From: DATDMG01 sp036518955
Lineage (GTDB): Bacteria; Actinomycetota; Actinomycetes; Actinomycetales; Kineosporiaceae
Direction of reading: 5' to 3'
NCBI GenBank assembly: GCA_036518955.1
Contig: DATDMG010000109.1
Coordinates: 1-45,462 of the forward strand
DNA: 45,462 nucleotides
Part shown: piece by piece, positions 17,476 to 24,464 of the stretch
Position numbering within the stretch: position 1 is the stretch's first letter
Layout of the letters: each line of letters opens with the position of its first letter
The notes under the pieces: generated by a model
What the model saw: the letters and a program-made list of their open reading frames with translations, nothing else
Told to the model about the DNA's origin: nothing
Database searches by the model: none
Translations under genes and position numbers: made by a program

Positions 17476-17889
17476 TCACAGCTCCCGCTCGGCCAGCTCG
17501 CGGAAGTCGTCGGGCACCCCGCCGGAGCGCTTCAGCGCGGCCGGCAGGTACCCCACGGCGTCGCGGCCGAACCGTGCCCGGACGGCGTCCATGGAGCGGT
17601 CCACCGCCCAGCGGACGCGAGGCTCGGCCCGCTCCCGGATGGCGTGCCAGGCGAGCTCCTCGGCGACCTCGGTGAGGGTGAGCGTGGTCGCGATCGGGGC
17701 GGGCAGGGTCAGCGACCGGGTGGCCGAGCACATCCCGGCGAACCGGACCCGGACGGTGACGGTGCGCCCGGCCCGATCCTTGGCCCGCATCCGTGCCGCG
17801 ACCCGGTCGGCCAGGTGGCCGAGCACCTCACGGACGAGTTCGGGGGTGGGCTGTCCGTATCTATGGTCGCGGACGGGGTCAGCGGCCAC
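17476..17889 (-). pseudogene. dinB: dinB 3' fragment (DNA polymerase IV little-finger domain)
   Basis: 137 residues whose body matches the C-terminal little-finger domain of actinobacterial DNA polymerase IV: TPELVREVLGHLADRVAARM, then AGRTVTVRVRFAGMCSATRS and LTLPAPI. Homology begins at about 17873 (QPTPEL); the preceding 5-6 codons come from inserted DNA. The matching catalytic part lies on the same strand 2.8 kb away at 20694-21458, so this is one gene cut in two. The fragment has an ATG at 17889 but no ribosome site and is unlikely to make a functional protein alone. The last part (about residues 95-137) is a poorly conserved tail. Confidence 0.85.
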
Positions 17890-17941
17890 AAGTGACGGTG
17901 AGAGAGACTTGCCTGGTGAGGTCTACGAGCAGGACGACGCA

Positions 17942-18274
17942 GTGACTGCGCCGCTGTGGCGACGTCTCGCTACAGACCTTGAGCAGGAGATCCGATCCGG
18001 ACGACGCGAGCCGGGATCGCAGCTCCCCTCGTACGTGGATCTCGCCGCCGAAGGGTACTCACAGGCCACCGTGTCGCGCGCCTACCGCGAGCTGGCGGCC
18101 CATGGCCTACTCGTTGCCGTGCCTGGTGCAGGGAGTTACGTCGCGGAGTCGATCCCCGAGCCGAGCAGACCCCTTCCTGATGTCGTGGCCGAGCACGAAG
18201 CCCGGATCGCTGCACTTGAGGCGACAGTGCGCCTGTTGATGGAACGGTCAGGCGACACCGATCACGTCGGCTAG
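17942..18274 (+). CDS. GntR-family transcriptional regulator, short form
   Basis: A 110-residue protein with an N-terminal GntR winged helix: WRRLATDLEQEIRSGRREPG, LPSYVDLAAEGYSQATVSRA and HGLLVAVPGAGSYVAE. A short C-terminal helix (EHEARIAALEATVRLLMERS) probably dimerises; there is no effector domain, as in the small GntR proteins of actinobacterial integrative elements. The GTG at 17942 has a weak AGGA site; a TTG at 17909 is an alternative. It lies within 70 bp of the left end of the insertion in dinB, and its 3' end overlaps the convergent XRE gene by 27 bp. Confidence 0.8.
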   Translation: MTAPLWRRLATDLEQEIRSGRREPGSQLPSYVDLAAEGYSQATVSRAYRELAAHGLLVAVPGAGSYVAESIPEPSRPLPDVVAEHEARIAALEATVRLLMERSGDTDHVG

Positions 18275-19441
18275 TCGACGCAGCTCGTCAGGAACGCCGC
18301 GGGACGTGTGCAGCAGCCCGTTGACGAGGTCGTGTGTCATGGGACGGTTGATCACATACGGTCCGGCGATCCGCTCAGCTTCGAGGATGGCCCGCAACGC
18401 TCGATCGGACTGTGCGTTCATCTGTGAGGCTCGCGCGGTCAAGATCCAGTAGTGGCTGAGCCGTTCTCCGGCGTGCATGTCCGCCACGGGGACCTCGCCG
18501 GCCAGGCGCACGGCGTCACCCGGGTGCCCGAGCTCCACCTCCACCTCTACCGCGTGGACCGCGTGCACTGGTGCGCAGAAGTTCGTCTGCCAGGCGTTGG
18601 CGTCGCGTTCAGCCGGGATGACGCGTCGAGCCTCTTCCAGGTGAGACCGTGCCTCGACGGTGTTCCATCGACGGGCCGCCGCGATGGCTGCTCGAAGGTG
18701 GAGAGCACCCCACATCTGATCCGTGACGTCGTCACCGGTGCCGACGTGCGCGTCGAGCGCATCGAGCGCCGATGTCGCGGCCGATTGCGCTTCGACCACG
18801 GCCCCCGCGTGCAGCCACGCCCAGCACAGGTCCCAGTGGGCCGCCGCCATCTCGACGGGAGCACCGATCGACGAGGCTGCCGACAGCTCCCGCTCAAGCG
18901 CGGTCCATGCGAGGTCGTGGTGGCCGGTGAGGTTGGACATGACCCGGGCCACGTGGCAGGCCCGGACCATCAGGGAGCCAACCTGGTCCTGGGGACCGGA
19001 ACGCCCCAGGATCACCAGTTCTTCGATCACGCTTGGCAGACGTCCCGCGACGACGTCGAACCGGGCCGCCTGCCGCAACGCCTCGATGCTCTCGACGTCG
19101 GCAGTGATTTCTGCCAGCGTCCGGACCGGTCGATCGAGACCGGCGAGCATGGGGAGCGCGGCGCGCTGCAGGGCGAGCCGAAGAGCGGGGATGCCCGCGT
19201 GACCGGAGTCCTGTGCGGGCGACTCGTGACGGAACGGTTGACCGGTCAGCTCCACGACCTCGACACCCAGCACGTCGGCCAGGTGATCCAGGACGCTTCG
19301 GCGATCGAGGCTGGCGAAGCCACCTTCGATCTTGGCGACCCAGCTAGCCGAGCGGCCGACGCGCTGGGCCAGCTCTGCCTGTGTCCAGCCCTTGCGGCGA
19401 CGGGCTCTAGCAACTCGCTGCCCTGTGGTCATCTCTGCCAT
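18248..19441 (-). CDS. XRE-family regulator with helical-repeat domain
   Basis: A 397-residue protein with an N-terminal helix-turn-helix (about 8-62; GWTQAELAQRVGRSASWVAK) followed by about 320 residues of all-helical sequence typical of TPR-like sensor domains in actinobacterial XRE proteins. Such proteins often control adjacent mobile-element or secondary-metabolite genes. The ATG at 19441 begins MAEMTTGQRV; a second ATG three codons on is possible. The 3' end overlaps the GntR gene by 27 bp in convergent orientation. It belongs to the insertion within dinB. Confidence 0.85.
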   Translation of the reverse strand: MAEMTTGQRVARARRRKGWTQAELAQRVGRSASWVAKIEGGFASLDRRSVLDHLADVLGVEVVELTGQPFRHESPAQDSGHAGIPALRLALQRAALPMLAGLDRPVRTLAEITADVESIEALRQAARFDVVAGRLPSVIEELVILGRSGPQDQVGSLMVRACHVARVMSNLTGHHDLAWTALERELSAASSIGAPVEMAAAHWDLCWAWLHAGAVVEAQSAATSALDALDAHVGTGDDVTDQMWGALHLRAAIAAARRWNTVEARSHLEEARRVIPAERDANAWQTNFCAPVHAVHAVEVEVELGHPGDAVRLAGEVPVADMHAGERLSHYWILTARASQMNAQSDRALRAILEAERIAGPYVINRPMTHDLVNGLLHTSRGVPDELRRLADVIGVA

Positions 19442-19555
19442 GGACCAAGGCTGGGCGCCACTTCAGAGGCCAGCTTTCAAGATTTTTGACAGTTCCAGGC
19501 GCAAGGCACATCTCTTGCATTCCGGCCCCAAAGATCACGAAGCGCATCAGACGCG

Positions 19556-19597
19556 AACGGACTGAGCACCCGGGAGAACGGACTGAGCACCCGGGAG
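19556..19597 (+). repeat. 21-bp perfect tandem repeat
   Basis: Two identical 21-bp units, 19556-19576 and 19577-19597, each containing ACTGAGCACCCGGGAG, lie between the XRE gene and the toxin gene. They directly precede the hairpin at 19602-19627. Confidence 0.9.
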
Positions 19598-19601
19598 TAC
19601 G

Positions 19602-19627
19602 CAGGTATCTGCTGGCGCAGATACCTG
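19602..19627. terminator. Hairpin downstream of the toxin gene
   Basis: CAGGTATCTG (19602-19611) and CAGATACCTG (19618-19627) form a perfect 10-bp stem with a 6-nt loop, 15 bp beyond the toxin stop codon. It is the likely terminator of the toxin-antitoxin operon. Confidence 0.65.
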
Positions 19628-19641
19628 GTGATCTTGTGTTC

Positions 19642-19974
19642 CTACCGCGGTGTGATCCCGAGGGCGTGCATCAGGCCGTCCTCGACGGCCGTCATGGTCT
19701 TGCGGCAGACGGCGCCGGCCTCGCCGAGCGCTTCGTCTTCGTAGACCTCGATCAGGTCGTCGCACAGGACGCGCCCGACGAGGGGATCGGTCGCGGCGTC
19801 CAGCTCGACGATGGAGGGCAGCGAGGCCTTGGCGGTCGTGGTGATCCGGGCGACGAGGGCCGTGCCCAGGGCGCCGTTGCGCCGGTTGTTGGACACGACC
19901 AGGCCGGGTTTGCGGCCGGCGCCGGCCAGGCCGGGGATCTCGAACCAGATCACGTGGCCCCGTTGGAGCTTCAC
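19642..19974 (-). CDS. MazF/PemK-family toxin (endoribonuclease)
   Basis: A 110-residue protein with the MazF/PemK fold: KLQRGHVIWFEIPGLAGAG, KPGLVVSNNRRNGALGTALV, RITTTAKASLPSIVEL and GRVLCDDLIEV. The family cleaves mRNA at specific short sequences and is neutralised by the antitoxin. The GTG start at 19974 overlaps the antitoxin stop by 4 bp (GTGA), ensuring coupled translation with the antitoxin first. It is transcribed toward the hairpin at 19602-19627. It belongs to the insertion within dinB and may stabilise it. Confidence 0.85.
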   Translation of the reverse strand: MKLQRGHVIWFEIPGLAGAGRKPGLVVSNNRRNGALGTALVARITTTAKASLPSIVELDAATDPLVGRVLCDDLIEVYEDEALGEAGAVCRKTMTAVEDGLMHALGITPR

Positions 19975-20288
19975 GCGTCGTCTCCGCGGCGGGCCTCGCG
20001 AGCGTTGCGGGTGCCACGGAGGGCAGCTCGGATCGCGACCTCTTCCGGGTCGGTGGCCGCCCATTCCGCGTACTCGGCGTAGGCAGCGGCCTCGGCAGCC
20101 TCCCGCGCCACGCGAAGGCCGGCGGCCATGAGGGCGTGCAGGAGCGCGGACTCCGACGTCACCGCGGTTGCGCCGATGGCCTCGCGGGCTTCGGGTGACC
20201 TGCTGATCAGGTCGAGGTCCGCCAGGTCGCGGGCGGTCAGCGGCACAGACTTGCGGGTCTTGGTCTCGTCACCGGCCATGGCAGTCAT
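19971..20288 (-). CDS. Antitoxin of the MazF-type module
   Basis: A 105-residue protein. The N-terminal part (VPLTARDLADLDLISRSPEA, then TSESALLHALMAAGLRVA) has the beta-helix-helix look of ribbon-helix-helix antitoxins; the C-terminal half is alanine-rich helix ending in a charged tail (ARRGDDA) that would wrap the toxin. It is assigned by position and coupling, not by a named family. The ATG at 20288 is followed by another at 20279. It is translated just before the toxin with a GTGA overlap. Repeated TGATGCA motifs upstream suggest autoregulation. Confidence 0.72.
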   Translation of the reverse strand: MTAMAGDETKTRKSVPLTARDLADLDLISRSPEAREAIGATAVTSESALLHALMAAGLRVAREAAEAAAYAEYAEWAATDPEEVAIRAALRGTRNAREARRGDDA

Positions 20289-20331
20289 GCATCAGAGTCT
20301 GCCTCACTCCGGTGCATCACACAATGCATCA
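20288..20331. promoter_or_regulatory. Three TGCATCA repeats at the antitoxin start
   Basis: TGCATCA occurs at 20288-20294, 20313-20319 and 20325-20331 (TGATGCA in the direction of transcription), overlapping and preceding the antitoxin start codon. Spacing is 25 and 12 bp. This arrangement fits cooperative autorepression by the toxin-antitoxin complex. Confidence 0.5.
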
Positions 20332-20503
20332 GGGAAGAGGGGAGGCTCACGGTGCCGCCCGAGTGCCGACCCAACCCGCGGGGTGTCGGTAAGCGCGGAA
20401 GCTAGATGGTGAGTTAGGTGCCCTAAGTGGGCCGCGACGTGCCGCTGACCTGCGAGCATGCGGACCCGGCCCAGTGCGCGCGTCCCTGGTCCGACGAGCG
20501 CCC

Positions 20504-20524
20504 GAGATTCGGTAACCGAATCTC
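20504..20524. repeat. Perfect 21-bp palindrome
   Basis: GAGATTCGGT, one central A, then ACCGAATCTC: 10-bp arms in perfect inverted repeat, inside the insertion about 170 bp from its right end. It is a candidate operator or recombination site. Confidence 0.8.
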
Positions 20525-20628
20525 TATCTTGCTCCCGAACGCGATCACTAGGCGCTGCACTCACGTCGTATGCCGCTACGCCTCCCGGCCTTGATCCACC
20601 TGCCCTCACCGGGGCCCGGAACCTTGAT

Positions 20629-20645
20629 CGTCTGGTTGCCAGACG
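20629..20645. repeat. 17-bp palindrome near the right end of the insertion
   Basis: CGTCTGG-TTG-CCAGACG, 7-bp perfect arms, about 45 bp from the estimated junction with dinB. The position suits a recombinase arm site or a small terminator. Confidence 0.65.
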
Positions 20646-21471
20646 CGAGCTGTGCGACCAGCGGGTTTGGTGAGCGCGAAGAGCTATTCGCAGGGTTCGG
20701 CCGAGGGCGGACTGGGCACCCACGGACCGGGCCCGGCCCGAGGTCACCACCCGGCGCGGATCCTCGTTGCGGGCCAGTGCGCCGAGCCTGGCACCCACCG
20801 CAGGGCCGAGCAGCCGCTCCAGGTCGGCGGACGCCGCCCGGGCGAGCTGGCCGATCGTTGTGATCCCGCGCTCGGCCGGCCGCTGCTCGGCGACCGGGCC
20901 GACCCCCCAGATCAGGCGCACGGGGAGCGGGTCGAGAAACGCGCGCTCGTCACCCGGCTCGACCACCACGAGCCCGTCCGGCTTCGCCACCTGCGAGGCC
21001 ACCTTGGCCAGATGCTTGGTGCGGGCCGCCCCGACCGAGATCGGCAGCCCGACCTCGGCCCGGACCCGCCCGCGGAGCGCAGCGCCGATCGCGGCCGGCG
21101 GACCGAACAGGTGGATCGCCCCCGAGACGTCGAGAAAGGCCTCGTCGATCGAGATCCGTTCGACGGCGGGGGTGAGGTCGGCGCAGAAATCCATGACCTG
21201 GTCGGCCAGCCGCTGGTACTCGGAGAAGTGCCCACGAACGAAGCGGATGTCCGGGCAGAGCTGCCGGGCCCGCCACCCCGGCATCCCGCCCTGGACGCCG
21301 CGGACCTTCGCCTCGTAGGAGGCCGCCAGCACCACACCACCCTGTGCACTGCCCCCGACCGCGATCGGGCGACGGCGCAGGGTGGGATCGAGCAGTTGTT
21401 CGACCGAGGCGTAGAACGCGTCCAGGTCGGCGTGCAGGATCCAGGGCCCCGGCGACACGCCACCAGCGTAG

Positions 21472-21487
21472 TCGAACGCTTGTTCGA
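21472..21487. promoter_or_regulatory. LexA (SOS) box
   Basis: TCGAAC-GCTT-GTTCGA is a perfect match to the Gram-positive/actinobacterial LexA operator (GAAC-N4-GTTC core with flanking TC/GA). It lies 13 bp upstream of the GTG start of dinB and between it and the divergent glycosyltransferase gene. Confidence 0.9.
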
Positions 21488-21656
21488 TAGACCAGCGCTT
21501 CCTGCTCCGGTCCCGGGCCACCTCGCGTTGCCGGCCCGGGGGTGTCAGGGCAAGGTCTCTGACGGTGGCCGACCTCCCGGACAGAGGGGTGGCCGCCCCC
21601 GGACGGGCGAGCGCCGGACCAGCCGGGTGGATGTCGCGGAGGAGGCCCCCGTTCGG

Positions 21657-22757
21657 GTGCGCACCGTCGTCGCCTACACGGCCTCGCCCGGGCTGGGCGG
21701 TGCCGAGATCGCGCTGGGCCACCTGCTGGCCCACGCCTCGACGGCACTGGACGTGCTGCTCGTCGGTACGTCCCAGCAGGTCGTCGCCACGCTGGCGGCA
21801 CGTCGGCCGGGGATGAGGGCAGTCGTCGTCCCGGCGTCCGGGGCGCGGGCCGCGGCCGCGCACCTGGCGCTGTTCCGGCGGCTGCGGCCGGACGTCGTCC
21901 ACGTCAACCGGCACGTGCCCTGGGCCGCCGCGCTCGGCATCGTCGCCGCGTTGGCCACACCGGGGGCGCGACTGGTCACCGTCGATCAGCTGCCGCTGCG
22001 CACCGTCGACCCGGTCGAGCTGTGGCGCACCCGTGCCCTCACCCTGCGCGCCGACGCGGCGGTGGCGGTGGGGCCGGCGAGCGCCCGGCGGATCGAGGAC
22101 TTCTACGCGCTGGGGCGGGGCAGCGTCCACTCCGTCCCGAACGGGGTTCCCGACCACGGCGTGCGACGCCGGGCGGCTCGGCCGAGCGGCCCGCTGGTGG
22201 TCGGCGCGGTCGGCCGGCTCGACCCGATGAAGGGCCACGACGTCCTCCTGCGCGCCCTCGCGCAGGTGGACGGCGTCGACGTGGTGCTGGTCGGGTCCGG
22301 CGCCGAGGAGGGCTCGTTACGGGGCCTGGCACGCCACCTCGGCATCGCCGGGCGGGTGAGCTTCGCCGGGTGGCTGCCCTCGCCCCCGGACTTCCTGCCC
22401 GGGTTCGACGTGTTCGCGCTGCCCAGCCGTTCGGAGGGCTTCCCGCTGGCGCTGGTCGAGGCGATGCTGGCCGAGCTGCCGTGCGTCGCGACGCCGGTGG
22501 GCAGCATCCCTGCGGCGATCACACCGGAGCGCACCGGCCTGCTGGTGCCCACGGACGACGCCGACGCGCTGGCGGCGGCGTTGCGCCGGCTCCGGGACGA
22601 TCCCGATCTCCGCGACCGGCTGGGCGCCCAGGCCCGTCAGGCCGCGCTCGCCGCGTTCACCGCCTCGACGATGACCGAGGCCTACGAGCGCCTCTGGGGC
22701 CGGGTCGCGGGCAGGCCTCGGAGCGCCCTGCTCCGGCCGCCGCCCCCACGGCCGTGA
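21657..22757 (+). CDS. Glycosyltransferase family 4
   Basis: A 366-residue GT-B glycosyltransferase. The N-terminal domain starts VRTVVAYTASPGLGGAEIAL with the loop that binds the acceptor; the C-terminal donor domain has VVGAVGRLDPMKGHDVLLRA and the E-x7-E motif EGFPLALVEAMLAELPCVAT. GT4 enzymes retain the anomeric configuration and use nucleotide sugars. The GTG at 21657 has GGAGGAGG 11 bases upstream; homology starts with it. It is divergent from dinB, sharing a 198-bp region with the LexA box, and is the first gene of the glycan locus. Confidence 0.92.
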   Translation: MRTVVAYTASPGLGGAEIALGHLLAHASTALDVLLVGTSQQVVATLAARRPGMRAVVVPASGARAAAAHLALFRRLRPDVVHVNRHVPWAAALGIVAALATPGARLVTVDQLPLRTVDPVELWRTRALTLRADAAVAVGPASARRIEDFYALGRGSVHSVPNGVPDHGVRRRAARPSGPLVVGAVGRLDPMKGHDVLLRALAQVDGVDVVLVGSGAEEGSLRGLARHLGIAGRVSFAGWLPSPPDFLPGFDVFALPSRSEGFPLALVEAMLAELPCVATPVGSIPAAITPERTGLLVPTDDADALAAALRRLRDDPDLRDRLGAQARQAALAAFTASTMTEAYERLWGRVAGRPRSALLRPPPPRP

Positions 22758-22788
22758 CCGGGGCTCGCGGCCGTGACCGGGGCTCGCG
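22751..22788 (+). repeat. 19-bp tandem duplication spanning the stop codon
   Basis: Two perfect 19-bp units (22751-22769 and 22770-22788) contain GCCGTGACCGGGGCTCGCG; a partial third follows to 22802. The first unit contains the TGA stop of the glycosyltransferase. Confidence 0.85.
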
Positions 22789-22825
22789 GCCGGGGGCTCG
22801 CGGAGCGCGCCGGGGCGGTCGGGGG

Positions 22826-23455
22826 TCAGGCGTCCTCGCGGGTGGGGTTCTCCAGCCGGAAGAAGTTGCTCTGCCGCCCGTCGGAGCGCTGTTCCTGGTA
22901 GATGAAGTTCAGGCCGCGCGTGTCGAAGGTCTCGAACCACTCCTCCCAGCTGATCTCGCGCAACTGGTCGCTGGGTTCGCCGAAGTCGAACCGCAGCACG
23001 CCCGCGCGTCCCTCGTGCTCGGTGCCCTCGACGGTGGCCGGGCGACCGCCACGGGCCTGCGCCCACTGCCGGATCACCTCGTGGCTGACGGTGACCAGAC
23101 TGCGACCGGGGCGCTCGGGCTCGTCGTCGGGCGAGGTCACCTCCTGGCTGTACTTCACCGAGGTGGAGGACTGGGGCCCACGGCGCACCTGGCCACCGTC
23201 GCCGCGGCCACCCCCGCCACCGCCCTGGCCCGCCTCACCGCCGCGGCGGCCTCGCTGGCCGTGGCCGCCGCCGGGATCCTTCCGGTGCGCCCCGGACAAC
23301 GCGCTGACCAGCTCGTCCTTGCGCATGCCGGAGGTGGCGGAGATACCTTCGGCCCGGGCGCGCCGGCGCAGCTCGTCGACCGTGAGGCGGCGCAGCTCGG
23401 ACTCGCTCAGCTCTGGGGTGCCAGAGGTCTGGTTCCCCGGTTCCTGGTTGCTCAC
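22826..23455 (-). CDS. Rho_N (SAP-like) domain protein with conserved C-terminal domain
   Basis: A 209-residue protein. Near the N terminus is a Rho N-terminal-type helical motif (LSESELRRLTVDELRRRARA, then SATSGMRKDELVSALSG) that may bind nucleic acid. A glycine/arginine-rich linker (about 62-95) leads to a C-terminal domain (SLVTVSHEVIRQWAQARGGR ... SWEEWFETFDTRGLNFIYQE) that recurs in small bacterial proteins of unknown role, sometimes mislabelled as glucan branching enzyme. The GTG at 23455 has AGGAGG 8-13 bases upstream; the frame is open to 23608 but without a better start. It lies between the GT4 gene and the glycosyltransferase operon and may be unrelated to glycan synthesis. Confidence 0.78.
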   Translation of the reverse strand: MSNQEPGNQTSGTPELSESELRRLTVDELRRRARAEGISATSGMRKDELVSALSGAHRKDPGGGHGQRGRRGGEAGQGGGGGGRGDGGQVRRGPQSSTSVKYSQEVTSPDDEPERPGRSLVTVSHEVIRQWAQARGGRPATVEGTEHEGRAGVLRFDFGEPSDQLREISWEEWFETFDTRGLNFIYQEQRSDGRQSNFFRLENPTREDA

Positions 23456-23648
23456 CGGTCGTCCTCCTGATTCGGCCTGGCCCTCGGCGGGCAGGGCTCC
23501 CCTGGTCCCGGTACCCGCCCGGCGCCCGGTCATGTGACCGCCGGGCGGCGCAGTGCCCGGGGGCGGCCCGAGCGGCTCCCCGGTGCGCAGCGTGCACACC
23601 GTGCGCACCGGCGGCCCGGGTGCGCCGGTCCGGTCGGGGTGTCACCAG

Positions 23649-24464
23649 CTAGCCCGGTGGCGTGCCGAGGACCTGGGGGGCGTCGACCGTCCGGTCCGGG
23701 ATCGTGGTGGGTAGTTCCTGGTGGAAGGCGCCCGTCGGCAGGATTCCGCACCCCCCGTACCGCGCCATCACCCGCAGTTGGGCCAGGACGTCCTCGCCGC
23801 AGTGCGTGGTGGGCAGCTGGGTCCAGAACGAGAAGCCGCCGACGTCGCGCAGCTTGCCGGTGTCGTACAGCACGCACCCGCCCGCCCAGGCGAGGCGGTA
23901 CCGCAGCGACGTACCGGTGGGGATGTCCACCCTCTGCTGCAGATGCCACAGGTTGGCCGCGTTGTGCAGCCGGTAGCGTTGCCAGGCCGGCGATCCGGGG
24001 GTGACCACCTCGGGGGTCACCCGGCCCTCCCACGGCTCGAAGGCCTGCTCCCGGGGCCGCACGTCGTCCGCGAACGACGGCCCGACCAGGCCGCAGGCCA
24101 CCAGGCCGCAGCCCTCGGTGCTGATCACCTCGTGCAGGCGGGCGAGGACGTCCGGGGCGAGGATCACGTCGTCGTCCAGGAAGAGGCAGTACGGGGCCCG
24201 GACCTGGTCCAGCAGGAACTGGCGCTGCTCGGCCAGGCCGCGCCGCGGCAGGTGGCGGTGCAGCTGCACCGGGTGGCCGCGCAATCGCAGCACCCGGACG
24301 GCGGCGAGCACCTCCGGCTCGGCGAGCGGGTCGCCGTCCTCGGTCTGGTCGGACACCACCACCCGGAAGTCGCGGTGGGTCTGGCCGATCAGACAGGCGA
24401 GCGTGACGGCCAGCGCGCCGGGCCGGCGGCAGGTGGGGATGACGACGTCGATCGCGTGGCTCAT
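23649..24464 (-). CDS. Glycosyltransferase family 2
   Basis: A 271-residue GT-A inverting glycosyltransferase. It starts IDVVIPTCRRPGALAVTLAC, has the metal/nucleotide-binding CLFLDDDVILAPDVLARL and the acceptor-side WAGGCVLYDTGKLRDVGG followed by GEDVLAQLR with the catalytic ED. No membrane helix is seen, so it acts at the cytoplasmic face. Its ATG overlaps the stop of the upstream GT9 gene by 4 bp (ATGA). It is the last gene of a three-gene glycosyltransferase operon. Confidence 0.92.
   Translation of the reverse strand: MSHAIDVVIPTCRRPGALAVTLACLIGQTHRDFRVVVSDQTEDGDPLAEPEVLAAVRVLRLRGHPVQLHRHLPRRGLAEQRQFLLDQVRAPYCLFLDDDVILAPDVLARLHEVISTEGCGLVACGLVGPSFADDVRPREQAFEPWEGRVTPEVVTPGSPAWQRYRLHNAANLWHLQQRVDIPTGTSLRYRLAWAGGCVLYDTGKLRDVGGFSFWTQLPTTHCGEDVLAQLRVMARYGGCGILPTGAFHQELPTTIPDRTVDAPQVLGTPPG

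Larger units (their letters stand above)
17874..20693. mobile_element. 2.8-kb insertion interrupting dinB, with regulators and a toxin-antitoxin module
   Basis: The two dinB pieces are colinear and together nearly full length, so the DNA between them is an insertion. It carries a GntR regulator, an XRE regulator and a MazF-type toxin-antitoxin pair, a cargo common in actinobacterial integrative elements and their remnants. By eye its base composition is less GC-rich than the flanks. No integrase, relaxase, FtsK-like translocase or transposase is present, and I could not find a convincing direct repeat at the ends; breakpoints are estimates to within about 20 bp. It may be a decayed element or a short acquired segment held by the toxin-antitoxin pair. 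Confidence 0.75.
20304..21458 (-). pseudogene. dinB: dinB 5' fragment (DNA polymerase IV catalytic domains)
   Basis: The frame begins with a GTG at 21458 and encodes the palm, fingers and thumb of a Y-family polymerase: WILHADLDAFYASVEQ with catalytic Asp11, VLAASYEAKVRGVQGGMP, RISIDEAFLDVSGA with the paired acidic residues, and the helix-hairpin-helix LIWGVGP...ITTIGQLA. Homology stops after VGAQSALGR at about 20694; the frame then runs into inserted DNA and ends at 20304 with about 130 unrelated residues. Without the little finger the product would be a truncated translesion polymerase. The missing domain lies at 17476-17873. A perfect LexA box 13 bp upstream shows the gene was part of the SOS response. 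Confidence 0.88.

Noticed and set aside
19485..19490. TTGACA as a plus-strand promoter between the XRE and toxin genes
   Set aside because: No suitable -10 follows and no plus-strand gene lies downstream.
17868..20688. CTAT as a shared crossover core at both ends of the dinB insertion
   Set aside because: Joining the flanks at this tetramer would put the two dinB pieces out of frame, so it cannot be the site that restores the gene.
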